Part shown: piece by piece, positions 51,652-61,200 of the stretch
How positions within the stretch are numbered: position 1 is the first letter of the stretch
How the letters are laid out: each line of letters opens with the position of its first letter
Assembly: GCA_013396755.1 (NCBI GenBank)
Contig: VWZF01005688.1
Span: forward strand, 248,001-312,000
Source of the DNA: Sclerurus mexicanus
Taxonomy: Eukaryota; Chordata; Aves; Passeriformes; Furnariidae
Reading direction: 5' to 3'
DNA length: 64,000 nt
Position numbers and translations under genes: made by a program
The notes under the pieces: generated by a model
Databases searched by the model: none
Told to the model about the DNA's origin: nothing
Seen by the model: the letters and a program-made list of their open reading frames with translations, nothing else

Positions 51652-51813
51652 AGAATCATAGAATGGTTTGGCTTGGAAGGGACCTGACAGATTATCTAGT
51701 TCCAAACCCCTGCTGTGGACAGGGACACCCCTCACTAGACAGGGTTTCTCAGAGCTCCATCTAATTTGGCATCGAACACTTCCAGGGATGGGGCAGCCAC
51801 AACTTCCCTGGAC
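51652..51813 (-). mobile_element. CR1 LINE fragment, short 3' end
   Basis: A CR1 3' end of about 160 bp on the minus strand. On the plus strand it begins 'agaatcatagaatggtttgg', then 'cttggaagggacctgacag', and continues through the 'cagggacacccctcactaga' and 'cttccagggatggggcagcc' blocks of the CR1 3' region. Homology stops abruptly at 'cttccctggaca' near 51813, where A+T-rich unique sequence resumes. This is a typical severely 5'-truncated insertion. No coding remnant is left at this length. Confidence 0.93.
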
Positions 51814-52539
51814 ATATAATATTCTACTTTAATATTGAAATTATTCATTAATTAATTGTTTACTTATCAATTACTTCTAAAGTCAAATAGAATGAGCTTC
51901 CAATAATTTCTGTTTGGGTTCAGACCTCATTAGTTGTGATCTCAAGGTTCCTGTGTTGTTGGTGTTCACTGTGGTGGGATTTGGTTCTCAGAGGTTGTAA
52001 CATGAAATAGAAAGTGTTATAGGCAATATTATTATTATAATTTGTTGACCGGGGCAGCAAAACATTCAAGCTTGTTTCAGTTATAAGCAGAAATTAGATG
52101 TGTTTCATTGATGTCGCTTTATTTATAGAATCTCTTTTCCTGAATATGGGATGAATTAAATAGAGGCACCTTGTGCTCATAATATCAAGATTTTTTTTCA
52201 CTAGCTCCTGATACAGAAACCTCTTTCTATTGGTTCTGAGGTTGCACTGATTATATTAAGCACTTTATGAGAACTTAGGGTGCATTGGCCTTGAAATTCT
52301 GAGCCCCAGTTTATTGCTCCATGAAAGCAGTTTTATTTAGTCAGAACAGACTGGAATTCTGTGAATGAAACAACTACATTTGTGGCACATTTTAATAACT
52401 TTTCTTAGTTAGCTATACAAGCTAAGTACTCAGCTGTGAACTTGCTTCTCTCCATGAACTGATACTGACAAAGCCCCAGTAACCTCTGTCTTCTTTTGGC
52501 TGAGCTAGAGCTCAATTTCTTCTCAGTACCTGTAAAGCA

Positions 52540-53061
52540 ATTTGTTTTGGATTCAGTATGAGAATAGTAATGTTGATAACACACTGATGCGTTGGTTGTT
52601 GCTTAGTAGTGCTTGCCCTGAGTCAAGGACTTTTCAGTGTTTCATGTTCTGCCAGTGAGGAGGTGAACAAGAATCTGAGAGGGATCATAGCCAGGACAAC
52701 TGACCTGAACTGGCCAAAGGTATATTCCATACCATAAAATGTCATGCTCAGTTTATAAACTGGGGGAGTTACCTGGAATGGAGCTGACTGCAGCTAGGGG
52801 ATGGGCTAGACATCTGTCAGCAGGTAGTGAGGAATTGTATTGTGCATCACTTTTTCTTCTTGGGTTTTTATCTTGGGTCTCTCCTTCTTTTTATTAAAAT
52901 TATTATTTTTCTATTACTATTGTTGTATTTTACTTTGCTTCAATTATTAAACTCTTCTTGTATCAGCCCACAAATTTTACTTTTTTTCCCGATTATCCCC
53001 CCCATCCCACTGGGAGGCATGGGGAAGTTGGCAAAGGGTCGTGGTAGTTGGTTGCTGGCTT
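52540..53061 (+). mobile_element. Older ERVL-type LTR, both ends eroded
   Basis: A second plus-strand LTR of the same broad family as the one at 29871. Shared blocks are 'tgttttggatt' plus 'gttgataacac' near the left edge, 'ctgacctgaactggccaaag' with 'tatattccataccat', 'gtcatgctcag', 'attaaactcttcttgtatca' and 'cccatcccactgggaggc'. It also has the A+T-rich segment 'gtattgtgcatcac...tattaaaattattattt' (near 52838-52920) of the longer LTR subtype. The first ~60 bp and the terminal 'taaaccac' box are not recognisable, and substitutions are more numerous than in the 29.87-kb copy, so it is older. The two LTRs are over 22 kb apart, differ in subtype, and have unique DNA between them, so they are not the two ends of one provirus. 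The 128-codon plus-strand open frame starting at 52827 is low-complexity LTR sequence. Confidence 0.85.
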
Positions 53062-53524
53062 TCATGCTGAAAGTCTACAAAAATGATAGAATGTTTGACA
53101 GGTCTTTCCCTGTCTTTTTTCTGACTCCCACCTTCTCCTCTAGTCTGCATCGCTGTATGCTTTCCTCTCCTTTGCTTAAGTGTCTTCTGTCTCAAATGGA
53201 AAATGCTGTATAGCACTGAGGGTAGTTCAGATTCTTGATGGAAATTGTATATAGTTTTTGGTATTTTTAAGCTGAAGAAAATGAGGGGAGTGCTGATGAA
53301 AAATTTTTATTTGTACTCAGTATTTTTCTCTTTAAATTAAATGAAGAATAGGTGGGATAGGTATTACTGCTGCTAGCTTTAGGTGGGCTATTCAAACTAA
53401 AATCATAATCTCCATCAGAATGGACAGGGGGGGAAAAATAGGGGTGGGAATTCCAAAACATTCTCAAGGTTGTTGTTTTTTAGAACCCATTTCAGAATTT
53501 GAAACTTCATGAGATTTGTTTTTT

Positions 53525-53546
53525 GGGTTAACCCTATGGGTTAACC
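53525..53546. other. Duplicated GGTTAACC palindrome
   Basis: GGGTTAACCC (53525-53534) and GGGTTAACC (53538-53546) are separated by three bases (TAT). Each is a palindrome centred on GTTAAC, so two identical dyad sites lie about one helical turn apart. Confidence 0.8.
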
Positions 53547-54664
53547 ATTGTTCATGAGACTGCACTCAAGTGGCTTTTGTTCTCTTCTGGACAGAATTGT
53601 AGACCTTGGAAAAAATCAGTGCCCTTCAGAAACATGGGTTCCTTGGTATCATTGAATTCCACTGGGATTTTATATTTAACACAGTAGTACAAGAATTCCA
53701 TATTCTGAGCATTGCTTAAATGTGGGTCCCTGCTTTACTATGACTACCCTTGGGAAGACTGCATAAATCTTTAAAAAAGTGTATTCATTGTGCATCTAAA
53801 GCAACTAGTCAGTTTCTCTTTCCAGAGCATATAAATAAACTACAACCAATCAGAGTGTAGAAAGGTGTTAACTCTGAAGAGGTGTATAATTCACATACCT
53901 TCTTGATTTATCTTACTGATAAATGACATGAGACATTTTACTTGGTGTATTTTCACATAAAAAAGAATGAATCAACAGGGTTGCTCAAATGAAATGCAAA
54001 TCCTTGAATTTAGTCTTTGTTTCTTCTCAAGTTCCCACTTAGCTTTAAAGATCTTCCTTGATACTGTTGCTTAACAGATTTCTCTTGACTATGTAGCTGT
54101 GAGAATTCCTTCTCATTATTGTGTCCCTATGTATTGCATAAAGTACTTTGTGAATTACCGTTTATGTTCTTCCCACCACGTGGACAGCTTCTAAGCTCTC
54201 TCTCCTGACACAGAGTTGTGCTCAAACAATAAAGTGGAAGCAAATGTGGAAGTGTCATAAAATCTTTGTCAATTTACTGTCTTCACTTGGGATTATGACT
54301 TCTTAAACTATCTAGACTACCTTAGACAGCAAAGGAACCTATGCTTAAAAGTTGCTAGACTGTTCTGTGTTACTGATTTTGAGGTGAGAATGAAAGGAAA
54401 CAAGCCCCCAAATCCTCCAAAGCTTGAGAAATGCTAGAATCTCTTTGTCCACATGACCTTAGTCTTTTTTGGTGATACAAGGTTTTCAGATTGCTGCACT
54501 CAATTTTATGGCTATTTAATCCAAGTCAGGATTTCAATGTGCCCTGTGGAATAACAGGATTTAGCTACAAAGGGGAATTCCTGCAAAAGTAAAAAGTAAG
54601 CTGTATATTCATCTATGTAATTTGCTCTAAGTGCTCTCCTTTGTGCTAACTCATTTCATAAATG

Positions 54665-54845
54665 ATTTTAGAGGATGTGTCTGCACAGAACTGCCCATGT
54701 GAACTTCAGAAATTGAAGCAGTACTACTATGTCACAGCTGCATTACAATGAAGTTGCTGTAGCTATACCCCTTTTAGGTTGAGCTGGTTAATAGTTCTTC
54801 GTAATGTCATGTGGATGTGCCAGCTTTGTTCGAGATAGCTGCAGG
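54665..54845. repeat. Possible old DNA-transposon-like remnant
   Basis: Phrases such as 'gatgtgtctgcacagaact', 'gttgctgtagctatacccc' and 'catgtggatgtgccagct' echo old amniote repeats built around 'ctgtagctacacc..gtgtagac'. The match is loose and could be chance; recorded because several phrases fall within 180 bp. Confidence 0.2.
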
Positions 54846-55527
54846 CTGTCTGTGCTGTGCTAAAGGATGTAGGTATGCTCTTTCCATGTTTTTCAATAAA
54901 GGAGTATATCATCTTGCTTAGATTAAATTAGGATTGTTTGCAGTAGGGAATCCTCACAAAATATCTAGTACAGTGTGTATTTGACACAGGTTAGCATGCC
55001 CTCTCTGCAGGCAAATTAGCAGTCTTCAGGATAAAGACTGTATGTCCCTCTTTGCCTCTCCAGATTACCTGAAGGCACTTCTGGGATCAGGGGCTAGAAA
55101 AATGTTAGATTTCAAATTCACAGCAGCTCTCACTAACGTGCTGCAGCTGTTGAACAGTTAAGAAATATTTGTATAATGGCAGAAGAGTATTTTATTTCTC
55201 TGTTTGTTTAGGATCCGTGCCAAGAATGATTTCTTGTGTTTGCTATATTTCAATGACACTGCACAAACTGTATTTTATGATGCACTTGAGTCCAATAACT
55301 TAGCTGGATGGTTGAATACAATTTAAATATGTAAAAAGAATGGACTAATGGCATATCCTCAAGGACCAGCTAATACCTTTATTTATAATTATGTCACACT
55401 ATCTAAATTTCTGAAGAATTATGTTTGTCACAAGCATTGTGTTGCTGAAATGTAGCACTTTAGATTTAAGTATACAAAGACGTTAGTATTTTTTCTGTGC
55501 AAATGTGTTACTGCTATTTGTGTGTTT

Positions 55528-55690
55528 TGGTGGTGGGAGTGTTTTTTTATTGGTTTGTGGTTTGTTTGGTTTTTTTAAATCTGTAACCCACCACCAATTC
55601 AAACTTCTCCTGAGACTGGGCTCTGAGAGTATTTTTCCACTTAGAAGAACCCTACTAACAAAAAAACCCAAACCAAACCAAACAAACCTA
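55528..55690. repeat. Nested low-complexity inverted repeat
   Basis: Two inverted-repeat pairs are interleaved. TGGTGGTGGG at 55528-55537 is the exact reverse complement of CCCACCACCA at 55587-55596. A TTTGG-rich arm at about 55552-55576 ('ggtttgtggtttgtttggtt' plus T run) is the approximate reverse complement of an AAACC-rich arm at about 55659-55688. The pairs interleave rather than nest perfectly, so the transcript could form alternative hairpins. The open frames spanning this stretch on both strands are low-complexity artefacts. Confidence 0.75.
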
Positions 55691-57234
55691 AGCACATTTA
55701 GAGAGGGAAGGAACAATGGACAAAAAAATAGCAATATTTTGTATTCAATGGGGAGGAAAGGGCTTAGCCTGGGAACTTGAAGTAGTCTGTGAATTTGGTT
55801 TGAACTCAGGGGGTAACTGTCTAGCAAAACCCACTCCGTGTCACCTTTCCTGCTCCCCATCTGCCAAACTTCACCTGTTAGGAGTGCACAGTGCTGGGAC
55901 ATGCTCTGTTGGCGGGTCTTATGAAAAAGTAGGAGTAGGCTCCCTTCTGGGGCTCCATCCCCTTACTCTGCTAGGCTAAAGGTTCGGGTAATTCCTTCAG
56001 GCTTGCTACTGCCAGTGGTTTGCTAATTTTCAGCAATATCTCTCTTCTGCCATTTTTCCTTGTGAAATTCTCACTGCAGGACCTTTGTGAGTTCTGAGCC
56101 TTGCCTATTGATGCAAAGCTTAATCTGAGTAACTGTTTTCAGAGAAAGAGAACCAGTGTTGCATAGAAATGTTAAATAAAATGCTGGCCTCTGTATGGTG
56201 GACACTCCTTTCTCTTCTGAGCAGCTTAATCAGGCAGTTTTCTGTTTTAATGATTTTGGGACTCATAAATAGTAATCCAAATAATTTGCAGATGAATAAC
56301 CTCCATAGGATATATCAGCTGGACAAAGGCTCCAGGGACTCTGGATAGCTCCTTATTTCCTAGAGATTAAATGCCATGTTATAGGCAAAGCGTGTCCACG
56401 TTTTGCTGGAAAAATATACAGAACATCTAGAACATGCACTTCTGTAGAAGAGCAATGAACCAATTGTGTGTGTTGTGGCCCCAAGTTATAAGTGGTGCCC
56501 CAAAGGAATTTTCTTTTTTTTTCAAATGTTATTTAAATGCAGTTTATTTTGAACTCTCCCTAGTTACTTTCACAGACACTCTTATTCATATGCGATGGAA
56601 GATACTAATTTTTCTGATATTCTCAATCACCTCAATCAATGATTGTCAGCTGCTAGTTAAAAAAAGGGACTTGGACATAATTATATTTTTTACATCTATG
56701 ATCTGCTGGGATTGTTTCTGTGGTTCTTCTGTGTGATTTTATTCATTATAGGAAATTTAAATAGTCTGAGTTTAAGGTTCATTTCCTTTATATTTGTAAA
56801 AGCAGTCATCTTAAAGAAGTCATTAGGTTTCTTGTTAAGCTTTAATGTGATACATGTATATGATGAACTATTCTGATACATCCGAAGTTTGCACATGACA
56901 TTTCTATGTTGCCAAACCTGCCACTGACTAGCAATGTAGATTTGCATTTACAATTTCAGGGCAACCTCTTCATTTTTTGAGGTTTTGTGGATTGTTCTTG
57001 TAGTTTTGGTCTTGCAGTGTTGTATTTATTGTTCTAGATTCTTTTTTAACTAATATGAAATATGACAGAGCTCCAGCTTGAACTTCCAGTCCCACTGCTT
57101 ACTAATAGTGCTAGACTTAAGTTTTGAAACTGTAATACTTTTTTTTCCTTTCTTCCTTGAAGGGCTGGAGTCAGGAGACATTTACCACATACTTGCAGTA
57201 CCTCCTCCTTTCAGCCCTCACTGGCACTCTGGAA

Positions 57235-57420
57235 CATGAGTCAGCGTAATGAACTGCAGCAAGAGCATCTGTGACTCAGTAGACAATCTGTTTAATAAAT
57301 GTTTATTGATTTAAATTACAGATTATACACATGCACAAGATAGTGAAATAAATTAAATTAGAGCTGGGTATGCATCTGTCTACACTTGACTATATGTCTA
57401 AAATAATTATGGCAATATTT
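57235..57420. promoter_or_regulatory. Conserved-element-like block with forkhead-type palindrome
   Basis: Contains 'gagtcagcgtaatgaactgc' near 57239, then AATAAATGTTTATT (57294-57307, six-base inverted arms around TG), which holds two opposed forkhead-type cores, then 'gatttaaattacagatt' and 'aaataaattaaattag'. No coding or repeat explanation is visible. Confidence 0.27.
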
Positions 57421-57924
57421 GAAGCAAGGCAAAGGGGTTGACGGGTTGAGGAAGCTGCTGGAGGATTGCTGGGTTTTTTTCTGAAGGTTCTAATCAGCTG
57501 CAGCACCTTTAGAAGGAGGTTTCTGAATATATCACCAAAGGCTGAAGAAAGTTTTTCTACTGTTTACTTTCTGTACGTTTTCAAGGACCTTTACCTTGTA
57601 GGAAACTGCTACAGACCACAGCTGGTGTAAGTAGAAGTAAAGGCATTTCCTGTATGACCCAGCAGTAAGTTTGGCTTTATGTCTGTCTGCTTTGTGACAT
57701 ATTTCTATGGCCATATTGTATAAGAAATCAATTTTTCTCTTCCTCAATATGCTGTTGACTCTAATCAACTATTAGAGGTACAGTGCATGTAGCTATCCTA
57801 ACAACCTTATATATTTTGTGTACAATTACAGTTTTTCATATTATTGTTCATGACCTTTATCCTTTTTCCCTCCCCAAGCCTCCAGTGTAGAGGTTGTTTA
57901 CCTATAGAGGATGTTATATTCATA

Positions 57925-58285
57925 ACAAAAGCGCATCTGAAAGCTCCAATTTTAAATCACTGCCTTCGAGTGACAATATCTGGACATTGTTGTCAATAAC
58001 TGCACTGCTGTGTGACTGCTTTAAATACTTGAAATAATACAGAAATAACTCAGCCACAATTTACCTGTGTGATTTATCATCTCAGATCACCTGTTTCAGA
58101 AGTTCTGTTCCTACACTATGCTTTATTTATTGTAGAGCAGTGTGCATAGTATTTTGTAGCAGTATTATTTTGTAGAAATTTTATGAAGTAGCCAAAATGA
58201 TCTGATTTGGTGATCATCATGTTCTGAAGTATAACTCAGTGGATCATGTTTATGGCTGTCCTAATAGAATCAAGTTTGCAGTTCC
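57925..58285. promoter_or_regulatory. Conserved-element-like block with opposed SOX-type cores
   Basis: ACAAT (57973-57977) and ATTGT (57986-57990) are opposed SOX-type cores eight bases apart, followed by 'gtcaataactgcactgctgt'. CpGs are kept in 'aaagcgcatc' and 'ccttcgagtg'. The sequence continues repeat-free through 'tgatttggtgatcatcatg' to about 58285. Enhancer-like texture only. Confidence 0.25.
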
Positions 58286-61200
58286 ATTTCTGAGACACTT
58301 TTTAACACTGGCTTGGCTCCAGAGTTCACTTAAGCGATCTTTAGGATCCAATTTTTAGGTAATGGTTAGATGTTTCAGGATGTGGTTGTCTGCTTTTTTA
58401 ATTTCAGAGGGCTTGTACAGATCTTGTGCAGTTAAAGTCTTGAGCAACTCTTTCTGCCTGAAAAGTTTCTCTCAGTTCTTCTCCCACATGTGAATTCGTC
58501 CTGTGATTCTCTAGCCTCAAGATACTTTCTAAGTGGAAAAAAGGGATTTTAGGATGCTCAGTGATGACTGAAGTGATGTACATTACAAAAGAATTTCTTA
58601 CTTCTTTACTGTTAGCACCTGTGTTTAGATGAACTCAGCTTGTTTCTCTTTGAGGCGTTCAGAAGTTTGATCTACACATAAAGAACCCCAATCTCACAGC
58701 AAGGTATAAGATGAAATCATCAGTGTTTCCTCTTAATTGGCTTCAGAATTAATGTCAGCAGGTGAATCAGAGCAGCACAGCTGTATCCAGTTATACACTT
58801 GGATAGCTTATATAACCCACTCAGGGCTGGGGGTGTTGCTATTAATCACCTCAAAGTGGCATGGATGCTCTTCAGGGTGTTTGCCCAAGGATGAAGATGT
58901 GGTCAGTCCAGAGCTCTTTGTGCTGCTAGAACTGTCCAAGTGGAGTTGATTGTGGTTCTGGTTTTTCTCGGTGAATATCACCAAAAGCCAGCGTGCTTTG
59001 GATGAGGGAGGTGGGGGACAGGTGAGAGGCCACTGTGAGGTGCTTGATGTGGTTCTGTCTGATCATGTTTCTCATTTCTGCATGTATGTTGTCTGGGAGA
59101 GAGTACTGGCAAGCTTGAATAGTGAGCTGGGCAAAAGAGCTGGCCCAACCAGAAAGCAACCATGTCAACTCCCATCCCCATTCCCTTTATGTCTGGATCA
59201 TGTAAAGTTTTATGTTTTCCTAAAAAATAAAGCTGGATCAGTTTCACTGCCTGATTTACGAGGCACTTGCATAGGCTGATAGTGGAGAAAGTGAAGTGGG
59301 TGGGCAAATAGCATGCAGGTGAGGAAAGGAGAAAGGGCAATGACTGACTTAAGCTGCTTGATAGATGGTATTCTCAGTGTCATAATACAGTTACTTAGTT
59401 GTCCTGATGCTCCATCATATTTGCCTTTTTACACATGTGAAAATCTCAGTAACTCTTGATAAGTATTTTACATTTGGGTTTACTTAAATTCATGTTGTCA
59501 TATAGTCTTGAACTGACTGCAGTCAAAAGAGGTTTCATAAATACTTTGCTCACTCGGTATTTTTGATCTGAATCTCTTCCTTGTGGCTATATTGACTTAC
59601 TGAATGATTTTATTTCATTTAACATATCAAGGTGATTATTATGTTAGCAAGAAGGGAAGTTTAGTGGTTCCTGTTTAGATAGAGAACTATGTCATCTTTT
59701 ACTAATTGTGCTGTCTGACTGCTGAGTTTTGGGAATGTCAGCTGTCTTCCATTCATTAAAGTAAATCCTACTAACACTTACTTCAGAAGGGTGTTGCATG
59801 GCTGAATTAATGTTGGTAAATTATTCTGAAACCCTAAGATGCCAAATAGTCTGATGCAACAATTAATGTTGCTAGTGATAAGTATCCTCCCATTTTTGTA
59901 TTACATGTTCATTTCCTTCAACAAGGGAAGTTGTTCATTGATGTTTTCAAAGCCTTCATTGAAGCTAATGTCTTATTAATATCCTGGAAAAGCTTCCTTG
60001 CAAATATGAGATTTGGTTCGTTTTTGTGCTACTTTTGAAGTTGAAAGACTGTATAGAGCAGCTATTATTTCTTCATAAACAGTTTCTGGGATGAATTTGC
60101 AGATATACTGATGTCTTATCTTGGGGTAGTCCTAGAGATACTATTTCATGAATATGTAGAGCATGTTTGCTATCATCTTTTTTATGTTGTAGAGTCGTGG
60201 CAAATTCCTAGTTTATTTAGAAAGTGGCTTTTCTCTGCTCTATACTCTCTATGCAACATATGCTTGTTTCTTTGGCAACTCAGACCTCATTGTTTATATG
60301 AAATGAATCTGCAGTGCAGTATTACTATGCTTAGAAAGCATTAGGGTTCTATTACAATGAATACTGGATTTTTTTTTAAATAATTTTCTGACACCACATT
60401 TCAGCCTATAATTTGTGATTTTGCTCCCCACACAACAGATAATTTTTTGTTGAGTCAGCTCCCTCTTTCCTTCTTTACAGACACCTATGCTAGGTACTTT
60501 TAACACAGAGCTCTTTAGAACTATGAACAGAACAGTTTTAACTATTTTCCATCTTTTTTACACTGTTTTTTCTCTTATGGTCACATTATACCATTCTATA
60601 TTTCAGTTTCCTTCTCACTGTTGTTTTCTCACTGAAGATACTCTAATGAGGTTGGAAATGGAGTATCATGAAATGGCATTTTTAGTTTGAAATTAGCTGT
60701 AGTCTAGGAGAAGAATGAAACAATATTGCAGCTGAGACAAAACAGGATTTAGAAGAATATGTGTATTAATACAGGTAGTAGTTTGAATGGAAGAGATGTC
60801 TACATAAAATAAGAAGCACTTTAAAGTCAGCTTAACTGAGTTCAGTGGGCACGTGTGTCATTAATAAACTTGGAAGGGAAAACGAACAGAAATTTGCACA
60901 GGGTTCAAGGCAGTTAAAGAGTGTAAACTATGTACAGTATTTTTTGAGGAAAATAGCAGTGGTCATGAAGCTAAAATTGATATCTACAGTTATATTCAAT
61001 AGGTTGCTGTAAAACAGACCAAATATGTTACAGAATGATAAAAACCACCCTGGACATTATGCAAATTGGGTTTTAAATAATATTAGAAAATGTCATGTAG
61101 TTTTGGCATGAGGAAAACATAGTGATAGAAGAATCTGGAGTTCTGCTTCAATGGGTGTTTCCTTCCATGCTTGTTTGGCACACTTAGTGGTAGGCAGATT

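Larger units (their letters stand above)
53062..57234. other. Gene-free sequence
   Basis: Holds the duplicated palindrome at 53525, the possible old repeat at 54665 and the inverted repeat at 55528. The stretch 55160-55440 and a short one near 56250 have weak conserved-element texture. No gene recognised. Confidence 0.55.

Noticed and set aside
29871..53061. The two ERVL-type LTRs as the ends of one provirus
   Set aside because: They differ in subtype and age, and no retroviral internal sequence lies between them.
52827..53213. 128-codon plus-strand open frame
   Set aside because: Starts inside the second LTR and is dominated by its A+T-rich segment; low complexity.
55483..55902. 139-codon minus-strand open frame
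   Set aside because: Built on the AAACC/TTTGG low-complexity inverted repeat; no domain.
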